Shown one piece after another: positions 1-6,273 of a stretch of 18,486 nucleotides of DNA. The DNA is from Clostridia bacterium (GTDB lineage Bacteria > Bacillota_A > Clostridia > Lachnospirales > Lachnospiraceae): assembly GCA_012515365.1 (NCBI GenBank), contig JAAYYM010000777.1, positions 1 to 18,486 of the forward strand, given 5' to 3'. The number at the start of each line of letters is the position of its first letter. The first letter of the stretch is position 1. Position numbers and translations under genes: made by a program. The notes beneath the pieces were generated by a model. The model was not told where the DNA came from and did not search any database. It saw only the letters and a program-made list of their open reading frames with translations.

Positions 1-1252
1 CGGGGTAACCACCACGTTGACGCTGACCACGCATTACACGGTGGCCGACGTCGGGGAAGAGGATGGCGGCGCGATCACCCTGGCGGGAACTGCGACCCCG
101 GCGACGGCGGCTGACATCTACACGCTGTATCGCTCGGTGCCGATCCAGCGGACAAGCAACTACGCCACGGCGGGCGACTTCAAGGCGGCGACCGTCAACC
201 GCGAGTTCCAGCGGCTGTTCATGATCGCGCAGGAAATCCGCCGCGACATCGACCGCGCGCTGACCCTGCTGCCGTCCGACGATTCGACGACGCCGGTTCA
301 ACTGCCGGCCAAGTCGTCGCGGGCCGGGAAGGTGTTGGGCTTCGACGAAGACGGAGCCGCGATCGTCTCGACATATGACCTGGCCGATATCGAGGGTTCT
401 GCCCAGGCAGCCGCCAGCGCCGCCGCTGCCGCCGCCAGCGCCGCCGAGGCTGCGTCCTATGTGTCGCAGTCTGTGGAAACCTTCGCCGCCGGCGTCGATT
501 ACACAAAGAACACGACCGCCGAGTTGACCCTTGTCGCCGCTGTATCTGAGGCCGCTGTCATCGTCACTTTCGACGGCGTGACGCAGCACCACAACACATA
601 CAGCATTTCCGGCACGACACTGACCTTCGACGCAGCCATCCCGGCCGATAGCGTCGAAGTGACCTACGGCACCCGGTCAACGTCCATCGCCGCTGGTATG
701 GTATCTGGCCTCGCTACTGTCGCCACATCCGGAAGCTATAACGACCTGGACGACAAGCCGACAACGGGCGGCGCCTGGGAGTTCGTCAGCGGCGCCGACA
801 TCACCGCCGTCACCAACATCGACATCACCGGGCTGGCGGCGGGGTATGACTATCTGGTGTCGGTGCAGGGATGCATACCGGCGACGGACAGCGTTACGCT
901 AGAAGCTAGATTTTCACAAGACAACGGCAGCACATTCCTCGCAACATCAGGAGACTACGCCGACAACCAAGATAATGTTGACTCAATTAGCGCAACTGGC
1001 ACGGTTGGAAACGAAACAACCGAAGGGTGTTGGATCGATATTGTTCTGCTTCATCCAAACAATTCTGGATCAGTAAAGGCGGTTTACTTCGTTGGTTGTT
1101 ATGGATTTAACAACGGAACGACAATCGAGCCTCTTCCTGGCGGTCGTCTAAAGGCGAACACTAATGCGGTCAACGCCCTACGCTTGTTTTGGAATGGCGG
1201 CGGCTTTCAGGCCACGGGTAAAATCTACGTCTTCCGGAGGAAACTGTCATGA
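1..1252 (+). CDS. Phage tail fibre / receptor-binding protein, 5' partial
   Basis: The frame is open from the first bases of the window (reading GVTTTLTLTTHYTV), so the start lies upstream; the TTG at 17 is not a convincing start. At least 416 residues are visible. The N-terminal ~100 residues follow the pattern of phage tail-fibre attachment domains (YTV...GGAITLAGTATP...YRSVPIQRTSNYATAGDF...FQRLFMIAQEI). An Ala/Ser run at about 395-460 (AAASAAAAAASAAEAAS) is probably a helical linker or coiled coil. Two beta-rich parts follow: one with FDGVTQ...YSISGTTLTFDAAIP, and a C-terminal domain starting near GAWEFVSGADI. The distal part (about 900-1190) has clearly lower GC and A/T-ending codons, unlike the N-terminus, as expected for an exchanged host-recognition tip. 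It overlaps the next gene by ATGA. Function is inferred from domain style and position before lysis genes. Confidence 0.8.
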   Translation, partial: GVTTTLTLTTHYTVADVGEEDGGAITLAGTATPATAADIYTLYRSVPIQRTSNYATAGDFKAATVNREFQRLFMIAQEIRRDIDRALTLLPSDDSTTPVQLPAKSSRAGKVLGFDEDGAAIVSTYDLADIEGSAQAAASAAAAAASAAEAASYVSQSVETFAAGVDYTKNTTAELTLVAAVSEAAVIVTFDGVTQHHNTYSISGTTLTFDAAIPADSVEVTYGTRSTSIAAGMVSGLATVATSGSYNDLDDKPTTGGAWEFVSGADITAVTNIDITGLAAGYDYLVSVQGCIPATDSVTLEARFSQDNGSTFLATSGDYADNQDNVDSISATGTVGNETTEGCWIDIVLLHPNNSGSVKAVYFVGCYGFNNGTTIEPLPGGRLKANTNAVNALRLFWNGGGFQATGKIYVFRRKLS

Positions 1253-1479
1253 ACACGCTCGTCCTCGACGTGACGGCGAAGACCGTAGCAACCGCCGAAA
1301 AGCCGGACACCCGCGATCCTGTCGCCGCCGTCCGGTCGCAGGTACAAGCGAGGATCGACGCCATCGAAGCGCAAATCACCCCGCGCCGGCTGCGCGAGGC
1401 CGTGCTGACCCCAGAGGGCGCCGTCTGGCTGGCGGAGCGGGAAGCCGAGATTGCGGCGCTCCGGGAGCAACTGCCGTGA
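1249..1479 (+). CDS. Small hypothetical protein (76 aa) in tail-fibre operon
   Basis: ATG at 1249 overlaps the tail-fibre stop (ATGA) and follows a GGAGG Shine-Dalgarno at 1236-1240, so the start is well supported. The product is a 76-aa soluble protein, mainly helical by sequence, with a charged C-terminal half (ARIDAIEAQITPRR...WLAEREAEIAALREQLP) likely to form a coiled coil. The family is not recognised. Its place between a tail fibre and other small tail-associated genes suggests an accessory or assembly role, as small proteins after fibre genes often have, but nothing in the sequence proves this. It overlaps the next gene by GTGA. Confidence 0.75.
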   Translation: MNTLVLDVTAKTVATAEKPDTRDPVAAVRSQVQARIDAIEAQITPRRLREAVLTPEGAVWLAEREAEIAALREQLP

Positions 1480-1751
1480 GGCTCGTTCCCATCCTGGTCC
1501 GCGATCGCCTGCCGCTTCGCAAGGACGGCGCGATGTTCTGGGGCTATTGCTACGGCCCCGTCATCGCCATCCTGCGCGGCCACGAGGACGACGCGGCGCT
1601 GATCCGCCATGAGCGCGAGCACGTCAAGCAATTTTACATGACGCTGGGCCTGCATCTGATCCTGTACCCGCTGTGCCGCCGGTATCGGTTGTGGGCCGAA
1701 CGGAAGGCGCACGCGGCCGAGGGCGTTCCACTGAATGAGGAGTGGTACTGA
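1476..1751 (+). CDS. Small HExxH (zincin-like) protein, 91 aa
   Basis: GTG at 1476 overlaps the previous stop as GTGA; the frame is open further upstream but that part is only the shadow of the neighbours. The 91-aa product has an exact HExxH signature, HEREH, at residues 45-49 inside a helix-like stretch (ALIRHEREHVKQFY), and a later glutamate in RLWAERKAHA (Glu75) that could be the third metal ligand. A hydrophobic stretch (MTLGLHLILYPLC, 55-67) lies between them and may touch the membrane. HExxH is the metal-binding and catalytic motif of zincin metallopeptidases. Similar small HExxH proteins occur in other phage genomes as far as I recall, but I know no proven function. Catalysis is not shown: the motif could be structural at this size. 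Confidence 0.7.
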   Translation: MRLVPILVRDRLPLRKDGAMFWGYCYGPVIAILRGHEDDAALIRHEREHVKQFYMTLGLHLILYPLCRRYRLWAERKAHAAEGVPLNEEWY

Positions 1752-2113
1752 TGGCGACAAAAGTGACGTGGGAAGTGACTTCGGGCGTCCTTCCGATCTC
1801 GGCCGGCCGAGTCACTTACGACGACGCCCACACGCTGACGGCGGCCGACAACGGCAAGATCGTCTACATGAACAAGGCGACGGCGGTCACGCTGACGTGC
1901 CCCCAGAACAGCACGGAGGATCTTGACGATGGCTTCCAGGTGACGGTGGTCAATCTCGGCGCCGGTCAGGTTACGGTGGCCGTCGAGGGCACGGACAACC
2001 TGCGATATCCGTTCTCAAAAACGGCTAAACTGGCCGAGCAATACGCCATCGCCGTTGTTTGGAAGCGGACGGACGGGGAGTGGCACATCGACGGTAACCT
2101 GGAGGCGGCGTGA
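1751..2113 (+). CDS. Phage beta-sandwich tail-associated protein (120 aa)
   Basis: ATG at 1751 shares one base with the previous stop (TGATG); an AGG-type SD sits just before it. The 120 residues look all-beta: ...TLTAADNGKIVYMNKATAVTLTCPQ..., then GFQVTVVNLGAGQVTVAVEG, then AEQYAIAVVWKRTDGEWHIDGNLE. This pattern (DNGK, hydrophobic strands, 'GxQVTV', final W-x-(I/L)-DG-(N/D)-L) is the small decorating beta domain often seen at the ends of phage tail and fibre proteins; here it is a separate gene. Role inferred: virion surface, tail tip or fibre accessory. Next gene follows with TGATG overlap, preceded by GGAGG at 2101-2105. Confidence 0.75.
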   Translation: MATKVTWEVTSGVLPISAGRVTYDDAHTLTAADNGKIVYMNKATAVTLTCPQNSTEDLDDGFQVTVVNLGAGQVTVAVEGTDNLRYPFSKTAKLAEQYAIAVVWKRTDGEWHIDGNLEAA

Positions 2114-2982
2114 TGCAGGGGCCGATGAGTTATGGCGCGGCGGCTTCCGGGGCTGCCGGTGGCGGCGGGCCGCTGGACCTCGAATACCTGATCGTTGCGG
2201 GCGGCGGCGGCGGCGCGGCCTGCTATGGGGCCGGCTCCGGCGGGGCGGGTGGCGGTGGTGCGGGCGGCCTGCTGACCGGGACGGACCTCGGCGTGGAGCC
2301 GAATACCTATGCCGTGGTGGTCGGTACTGGTGGAGTGGGTGGCGCGACGGCGGGGGCACTGGGCACGAACGGCGGCAACAGTTCGTGGAACGGTCACACG
2401 GCCATCGGCGGCGGCGGCGGCGCCAGCGCGGCGGCGGACGCCAACGGCGGGGCGGGTAAATCGGGCGGCTCTGGCGGCGGAGCGGGGTATTCCGTCACGG
2501 CTGCCGGGGGCGCGGGCACGGTCGGCCAGGGTAACGACGGCGGCGACAGTTTTAGCGCCACCGGATGGTGCGGCGGCGGGGGCGGCGGGGCCGGAGAGAT
2601 TGGGGCGGACGCCTATTCTGGCTCGACTGGCGGTGCTGGGGGCGACGGCGTTGCAAGCAGCATTACGGGATCGTCCGTGACCTATGCGGGCGGCGGTTCG
2701 GCGGGGTCTTACGCGACCCATGACCAGACGCCGGGCGGCAACGGCGGCGGCGGCACGGGCGGCGCGTCGGCGGCGGCGGGCGGCGCGGGAACGGACGGCA
2801 AGGGGGGTGGCGGCGGTGGCGGCGGCGGAAATGCGAGCAGCTGGAACGTGGGCGGCGACGGCGGTGACGGCGTGGTCATCATTAGATATGCCGGGTCGCA
2901 GGTCGCGACCGGCGGCACCGTGACCAGCGCGGGCGGCTATACGATCCATACCTTCACGGCCAACGGCGACTTCGTGTTCTAG
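2113..2982 (+). CDS. Glycine-rich adhesin-like tail protein (289 aa)
   Basis: Start ATG at 2113 (TGATG overlap, GGAGG eight bases before it). After a short head and an LEYLIVAGGGGGA strand, most of the protein is Gly-rich with repeated GG/GGGG runs separated by short beta-like stretches (GVEPNTYAVVVGTGGVGG, NGGNSSWNGHTAIGGGGG). It ends in GDGVVIIRYA...GGTVTSAGGYTIHTFTANGDFVF. This 'LIVAGGGGG ... GGGG ... VIIRY ... GGYTIHTFT' architecture is common in phage tail fibre tips and in bacterial surface proteins with glycine-rich domains. Polyglycine-II sandwiches are known in the gp38 adhesins of T-even-like phages. Probable receptor-binding or fibre-tip subunit; the exact fold is inference. The extreme GC (GGC/GGG codons) makes every other frame appear open. 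Confidence 0.8.
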   Translation: MQGPMSYGAAASGAAGGGGPLDLEYLIVAGGGGGAACYGAGSGGAGGGGAGGLLTGTDLGVEPNTYAVVVGTGGVGGATAGALGTNGGNSSWNGHTAIGGGGGASAAADANGGAGKSGGSGGGAGYSVTAAGGAGTVGQGNDGGDSFSATGWCGGGGGGAGEIGADAYSGSTGGAGGDGVASSITGSSVTYAGGGSAGSYATHDQTPGGNGGGGTGGASAAAGGAGTDGKGGGGGGGGGNASSWNVGGDGGDGVVIIRYAGSQVATGGTVTSAGGYTIHTFTANGDFVF

Positions 2983-2991
2983 GGGGAAACG

Positions 2992-3342
2992 ATGCTTGAA
3001 TACGCCGAAGTCAACCGAGAATTGGGCACCGTCCTAAGAACGCGGATGATGCCGGAACTGCACCGCGACGACGGCGGCAACATTGTCTGGCTGCCGCTGA
3101 TCCGCGCAGCGCAGCCCGCGCACGATCCCGACGCGCAATACCTTGAACAGACCGTTTCCATCGGCGCGGCCGGCGTGACGTTCGGGTGGGAGGTCAAGGA
3201 CTTCCCACCGCCCGAACCTCAACCGTATGTCCCCAATTCCAGGGCAAGTTACCTTGCGGGCATGAGGCGGAAAGCGGATGCGCTGCAAGCCGAAGGCAAG
3301 GTTGTTGACGCCCTACTCTTACTCAAGCAGGAAGGACTATAG
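2992..3342 (+). CDS. Hypothetical phage protein (116 aa), late operon
   Basis: ATG at 2992 follows an AGGGGG SD at 2982-2987. The product has 116 aa with no TM segment or signal peptide. The N-terminal part (MLEYAEVNRELGTVLRTRMMPELHRDDGGNIVWLPL) looks mixed alpha/beta. A Pro-rich linker (FPPPEPQPYVP) near residues 71-80 separates it from a helical C-terminus (RASYLAGMRRKADALQAEGKVVDALLLLKQEGL). The position right after an adhesin-like gene and the helical tail would suit a fibre-assembly factor, but I do not recognise the family. The next gene starts two bases after its stop. Confidence 0.7.
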   Translation: MLEYAEVNRELGTVLRTRMMPELHRDDGGNIVWLPLIRAAQPAHDPDAQYLEQTVSIGAAGVTFGWEVKDFPPPEPQPYVPNSRASYLAGMRRKADALQAEGKVVDALLLLKQEGL

Positions 3343-3344
3343 AA

Positions 3345-3620
3345 ATGGCCCATCACGTCATCGACACATCAACCCCGGTCGGCGGGGAATTGCAGAACGC
3401 CATCAACCATCTCCGCTCCGCCCAGGACATCTTCGCCCGCGTCAAGTCGATCATGGCGACGGCGGCGGGCGCTCCCGCAAATTACACGCTGATCGAAGGC
3501 GGCGCGTTCGGTATCGCCACGGGCGATGGTGATGAAGTGTTCACCTTCGTTTCCTCGGTTGAGGGACAGGTTGCCGCCGTGACCGAGGCGTGGCTGGCTG
3601 CGATAGACCAAGCCGCATGA
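3345..3620 (+). CDS. Hypothetical phage protein (91 aa), late operon
   Basis: ATG at 3345, two bases after the previous stop, with a GGAAGGA SD at 3330-3336. The 91-aa product is soluble and mostly helical at the start (LQNAINHLRSAQDIFARVKSIMATAAG), followed by a short Gly-rich strand region (IEGGAFGIATGDGDEVFTFVSSVEG) and a C-terminal helix. The N-terminal helix pattern resembles small phage virion proteins, but no family is recognised. It is the last gene before the lysis cassette and is followed by a GC-rich hairpin. Confidence 0.7.
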   Translation: MAHHVIDTSTPVGGELQNAINHLRSAQDIFARVKSIMATAAGAPANYTLIEGGAFGIATGDGDEVFTFVSSVEGQVAAVTEAWLAAIDQAA

Positions 3621-3628
3621 CAGAGCGC

Positions 3629-3659
3629 CCCCGGCCGAGCCGTACAAGCCCGGCCGGGG
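3629..3659 (+). repeat. Perfect 9-bp GC-rich hairpin between structural and lysis genes
   Basis: CCCCGGCCG at 3629-3637 pairs perfectly with CGGCCGGGG at 3651-3659 around a 13-base loop. It is the only notable structure in the 73-bp gap between the last structural gene and the lysis cassette. No T-run follows, so it is a weak fit to an intrinsic terminator. It could protect or process the late mRNA, or simply separate the two expression blocks. Confidence 0.5.
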
Positions 3660-3693
3660 ACTTCCACGCAACCACCTAGCAAGAGGTGAGCAC

Positions 3694-3981
3694 ATGGCGA
3701 GAGACACGATGGACGGGGCCGGGGGCGGGAGTCAAGACGCCCGGAACGGCTGGATCAAGTGGATCATGGCCCTCGCCGTGTCCGGGCTGGTCGCGGCCGG
3801 GGCCGCGCACGAGCGGCTCAACACCACGGCCGATCGCGTCGGCAAGGTGGAAATCGAACAGGCCGATCTTCGCAAGGTGCTGCAAACCCAGGCCGAAACC
3901 AACGGGCGGATCGACGAGCGCACCGTGCGCATCCTCGAGGAAGTCGCGGCGATGCGGCGGCAGATGAGGAGCGAGCAATGA
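3694..3981 (+). CDS. Single-TM coiled-coil lysis-cassette protein (spanin/holin accessory candidate)
   Basis: ATG at 3694 with an AAGAGGTGAG SD at 3681-3690. The 95-aa protein has a short polar N-terminus, one membrane segment (about residues 20-38, WIKWIMALAVSGLVAAGAA), then a long charged helix (AHERLNTTADRVGKVEIEQADLRKVLQTQ... to MRRQMRSEQ) predicted to be coiled coil. N-in topology with a periplasmic coiled coil resembles inner-membrane spanin subunits, and small 1-TM proteins of this form are common next to endolysins. No lipobox partner (o-spanin) is visible, so spanin is only one option; a holin modulator is the alternative. It overlaps the endolysin start by ATGA. Confidence 0.75.
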   Translation: MARDTMDGAGGGSQDARNGWIKWIMALAVSGLVAAGAAHERLNTTADRVGKVEIEQADLRKVLQTQAETNGRIDERTVRILEEVAAMRRQMRSEQ

Positions 3982-4397
3982 TCGACCGCCAGGACATCCT
4001 CAACGACCTGATCCGCGACGAGGGCATCATCCTCAAGCCCTACAAGGACACGGTCGGCAAGTTGACCATCGGCATCGGGCGCAATCTCGACGACGTCGGG
4101 ATAACCAAGGCCGAGGCCGAATACCTGTGCGAGAACGATATTGTCCGGTCGATGGCCGACCTCGACCGCAACGTGCCGTGGTGGCGCAAGATGGGCGACA
4201 ACGGCCAGCGGGCGCTGGTCAACATGTGCTTCAACCTGGGATGGCCGCGCCTGTCGGGCTTCTCGAACATGCTGGCCGCGCTCAGGGCCGGCGACTACGC
4301 CAAGGCGGCTGACGAGGCGCTTGACAGCCGGTGGGCGAAACAGGTTGGGCCGCGGGCGCAGCGCATCGCGGACCTGTTGCGAATCGGGGGGTACTGA
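3978..4397 (+). CDS. Endolysin, T4-type lysozyme (glycoside hydrolase family 24)
   Basis: ATG at 3978 overlaps the previous stop (ATGA), SD GAGGAG at 3966-3971. The 139-aa protein cuts the MurNAc-GlcNAc bonds of peptidoglycan. The catalytic triad of T4 lysozyme is visible with exact spacing: Glu15 (IRDEG), eight residues, Asp24 (YKDT), five residues, Thr30 (LTIGIG). Other family marks are GYG-like TIGIGRNL, NMCFNLGWPRLSGFSNML and SRWAKQVGPRAQRIADLL. It has no signal peptide or SAR helix, so it should depend on a holin to reach the wall; the next gene supplies one. Length is normal for compact GH24 phage lysozymes. Confidence 0.93.
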   Translation: MIDRQDILNDLIRDEGIILKPYKDTVGKLTIGIGRNLDDVGITKAEAEYLCENDIVRSMADLDRNVPWWRKMGDNGQRALVNMCFNLGWPRLSGFSNMLAALRAGDYAKAADEALDSRWAKQVGPRAQRIADLLRIGGY

Positions 4398-4398
4398 C

Positions 4399-4917
4399 AT
4401 GGCATTCAACTGGAAGGGACTGATCGGCACCGTCGCGCCGACCATCGCCACGGCGCTGGGCGGGCCGCTGGCCGGGCTGGCGACGAAGGCGGTGGCTGGC
4501 GCACTCGGGCTGACCGAGGGCGCGGACGAAGCCGAAATCGCCGCCGCACTGCAAGGCGCATCGCCCGAAACCCTGATGGCGCTCAAGACGGCGGACCAGG
4601 ACTTCGCGGTGCGGCTCAAGGAACTGGACATCGACCTGGAGCGCATCAACGCGGCCGACCGCGACAGCGCCCGGCGGCGCGAGGTCGACAGCAAGGACCC
4701 GTGGACGCCCCGCATCCTGGGCGGCGTCATCATCGGCGGCTTCTTCGCCACCGTCTTCGCCATCCTGTTCGGCTATGGGGTGGCCGATTCGGCGCTGGCC
4801 GGCGCGCTCATCGGCTACGTGTCGGCCAAGGCGGAACAGGTGGTTTCTTATTATTTCGGCAGCAGTTCGTCGAGCCAAAATAAGGACTCAACAATTGCCT
4901 CCATGAAAAAGACGTGA
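4399..4917 (+). CDS. 3-TM holin (gene-transfer-agent type)
   Basis: ATG at 4399, one base after the endolysin stop. The 172-aa protein starts with an amphipathic/hydrophobic part (IGTVAPTIATALGGPLAGLATKAVAGALG, residues 9-37), a soluble charged middle (ETLMALKTADQDFAVRLKELDIDLE...RDSARRREVDSKDPWTPR) and two hydrophobic segments (ILGGVIIGGFFATVFAILFGYG and DSALAGALIGYVSAKAEQVVSYYF), ending in a Ser-rich tail. This matches the family of holins of three TMs known from alphaproteobacterial gene transfer agents and phages. It would form inner-membrane lesions that release the endolysin. The C-terminal SYYFGSSSSSQNKD is typical of the family. Confidence 0.88.
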   Translation: MAFNWKGLIGTVAPTIATALGGPLAGLATKAVAGALGLTEGADEAEIAAALQGASPETLMALKTADQDFAVRLKELDIDLERINAADRDSARRREVDSKDPWTPRILGGVIIGGFFATVFAILFGYGVADSALAGALIGYVSAKAEQVVSYYFGSSSSSQNKDSTIASMKKT

Positions 4918-4923
4918 GATAAT
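4895..4923 (+). promoter_or_regulatory. Candidate sigma-70 promoter for the accessory HNH-like gene
   Basis: TTGCCT (4895-4900) and GATAAT (4918-4923) are separated by exactly 17 bp, overlapping the end of the holin gene. Transcription would start near 4930, giving a leader of about 18 bases that contains the GGGGGGCG SD (4938-4945) of the gene at 4948. An own promoter right before a gene of different composition is the usual moron arrangement. Not tested; the -35 matches consensus at only 4 of 6 positions. Confidence 0.5.
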
Positions 4924-4947
4924 ACCTCCGCAATCTTGGGGGGCGTT

Positions 4948-5799
4948 ATGCCTAGGAAGGGTCAGAGATTACGGCCAGCCGGCTGGCCTCTTCTAAAGCG
5001 ACGTTGGCATCGGATGATGTCGCGTTGCTACAATCCTGCCGATCCCGGTTTTCCACGCTACAGAGCGCGAGGGCTCTCCGTCGCGGATGAGTGGCATTCA
5101 TTCCCGGCCTTTTATCAGTACGCGATCGAGACAATTGGTTTGCCACCCGATGATGGCCAGAGGTGGACACTCGACAGAACCGACAATGAGAAAGGCTACC
5201 ATCCAGGGAATATTCGATGGGCAACCTACGAGACCCAGGAGCGCAATCGAGAGATAAACATTCGCGTGGTCTACGATGGTGAGAAGCTACTGCTCATCGA
5301 ACTCGCAGAGCGCGCCGGGATGCGCTTCGGCCTTCTGTATGATCGCATCTTTCGGCAGGGCTGGAGCGTAGAGCAAGCGGTACGCGAGCCCATCTCAAAG
5401 GCGCGACGGTTGCGGGAGCGTGTTGCCAAGACGGAAATTCGCATCAGGCATAATGGCGAGGAAAAGACCCTCCGCCAGTGGTGCGTTGCCCTCGATCTGG
5501 GCCGCGCCCTCATATACGACCGCCTCTCGCGCGGCTGGTCTTTCGAGGAAGCTATCTCAATTCCGCCTGATAAGGGATTGGCGTCAACGAGGCGCGCGAA
5601 GCGGTATGACCACGAAGGCGAATCGCTCACGTTGCGCGAGATTAGCAAACGCACTGGTATCGGGATTGGCACTTTGAAGGCGCGCCTAAAGCGGGGCGCC
5701 GTTGGCGCGGCTTTGGTCAGGGAGCCAGCTTTTGGCGTCCCACTAAGTTCGGCCGGATCGAAGGCGAAGAGCGACGCGATGGCGCGGACGGCTCGCTAA
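4948..5799 (+). CDS. HNH-like homing-endonuclease-type protein with three HTH-like repeats (moron)
   Basis: ATG at 4948 is chosen over an in-frame TTG at 4936 because of the GGGGGGCG SD at 4938-4945. Residues about 20-101 carry a pattern shared by many phage accessory proteins: W-x2-M-x2-RCYNP...FPRYRARGLSVADEW...F..F, then LDRTDNEKGYHPGNIRWATYETQERNR. The last block resembles the second half of an HNH finger, but the usual His is replaced (LDR), so nuclease activity is doubtful. Three repeats of about 42 aa follow (about 107-148, 166-208, 221-263), each with 'GE-x-LTL-x-E/W...G...(L/I)...R(L/I)-x-(R/Q)GWS-(V/F)E-x-A(V/I)', likely DNA-recognition helices. GC is lower and codons differ from the neighbours, suggesting horizontal insertion. 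Its stop meets the opposing operon tail to tail. Confidence 0.75.
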   Translation: MPRKGQRLRPAGWPLLKRRWHRMMSRCYNPADPGFPRYRARGLSVADEWHSFPAFYQYAIETIGLPPDDGQRWTLDRTDNEKGYHPGNIRWATYETQERNREINIRVVYDGEKLLLIELAERAGMRFGLLYDRIFRQGWSVEQAVREPISKARRLRERVAKTEIRIRHNGEEKTLRQWCVALDLGRALIYDRLSRGWSFEEAISIPPDKGLASTRRAKRYDHEGESLTLREISKRTGIGIGTLKARLKRGAVGAALVREPAFGVPLSSAGSKAKSDAMARTAR

Positions 5800-5948
5800 G
5801 GGTTTCCGAAACCGGGGCGCTTGACGTAAGGGAGTTGCCCGCGCTTGCACATCAGCCGCGCCGTCTCGTAGTGGCAGCCGAGGATATCGGCGACCTCGTA
5901 GAGATCGAGCAGCCTGGGTAAAGCGGGCGCCCTGTGCGCGAAGTTCAT
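5796..5948 (-). CDS. Excisionase/MerR-like HTH protein, 50 aa
   Basis: ATG at 5948 with a GGAG SD seven bases upstream (5956-5959 on the opposite strand). The 50-residue product contains LLDLYEVADILGCHYETARLMCKRGQLPYVKRPG (13-46), which fits the HTH_17/excisionase pattern: '(Y/T)EVA-x-(I/L)LG-x-(S/H)-x-x-TA-x-x-(M/L)-x-(K/R)-G-x-LP'. Such proteins bind att-site or operator DNA. At 50 aa it lacks most of the usual wing, ending KRPGFGNP four bases inside the 3' end of the convergent HNH-like gene. The C-terminus may have been trimmed by that insertion. It is the last gene of the leftward early operon. No integrase is seen here, so excision is only one possible role; a small regulator is another. 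Confidence 0.65.
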   Translation of the reverse strand: MNFAHRAPALPRLLDLYEVADILGCHYETARLMCKRGQLPYVKRPGFGNP

Positions 5949-5952
5949 TTCC

Positions 5953-6042
5953 CTACTCCGATAGCCCGTTTTGTCTCTTCGCCTCTGTGGCGCCCGGATT
6001 TGCCGCCAGACGGGGCGCTGAAAAGGCGATGGCGCTGATCAT
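5953..6042 (-). CDS. Possible 29-aa peptide gene
   Basis: A 29-codon frame (MISAIAFSAPRLAANPGATEAKRQNGLSE) starts with ATG at 6042, preceded by an AAGGAG SD at 6055-6060 with a 12-base spacing, longer than ideal. Its stop overlaps the SD of the excisionase-like gene, so it could serve as a coupling leader peptide. No family or motif is recognised. The same stretch may simply be an intergenic spacer. Confidence 0.3.
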   Translation of the reverse strand: MISAIAFSAPRLAANPGATEAKRQNGLSE

Positions 6043-6058
6043 GGCCGGGTGATGCTCC

Positions 6059-6256
6059 TTATCGGTACAGGCAGCGCAGATCGTGCCGCCGCATGTCTCT
6101 CTCGTGTTGCAGTCTCATCCACGCCCGATAGGCCCCCGGTGCCATCCAGCGCCGAGTCAGCCATCTCGAAAAACTAAAACCCCTAATTCCCTTCTGGCGC
6201 CTACATCTGTGCATGTAGGCGATACGAAATCTGGAATTGAAGCGGCGGTGACGCAT
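6059..6256 (-). CDS. Small arginine-rich hypothetical protein (65 aa)
   Basis: The ATG at 6256 is preferred over an in-frame ATG at 6304 because a perfect GGGAGG SD lies five bases upstream (6262-6267 on the + strand) and the longer form would run into the previous gene. The product MRHRRFNSRFRIAYMHRCRRQ... has about 20 Arg in 65 residues, plus several Trp and Tyr (RWLTRRWMAPGAYRAWMRL). This basic/aromatic composition suggests nucleic-acid binding or a disordered host-directed peptide. No family is recognised. A perfect 9-bp inverted repeat lies inside the coding region (6198-6221). Confidence 0.55.
   Translation of the reverse strand: MRHRRFNSRFRIAYMHRCRRQKGIRGFSFSRWLTRRWMAPGAYRAWMRLQHERDMRRHDLRCLYR
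6198..6221. repeat. Perfect 9-bp inverted repeat inside a coding gene
   Basis: CGCCTACAT (6198-6206) and ATGTAGGCG (6213-6221) are perfect inverted arms around the 6-base loop CTGTGC. In RNA this is a compact hairpin; as DNA it could be a dimer binding site. It sits about 40 bases into the 65-aa gene, in a low-GC stretch. Confidence 0.5.
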
Positions 6257-6273
6257 GAGGGCCTCCCAAACGG

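Noticed and set aside
2200..2860. Possible tandem-repeat or CRISPR-like array of GGCGGC units
   Set aside because: The periodicity is codon-level glycine coding; there are no unique spacers of constant length.
1966..2949. A 327-codon - strand frame opposite the Gly-rich gene
   Set aside because: Produced by GGC/GCC repeats read backwards; only Ala/Arg-rich sequence, no start signal.
5950..6060. Cys-rich - strand reading (DCNTRETCGGTICAACTDKE) that looked like a zinc finger
   Set aside because: A stop lies directly upstream and no start codon precedes the cysteines; only the 29-codon tail after an internal ATG could be translated.
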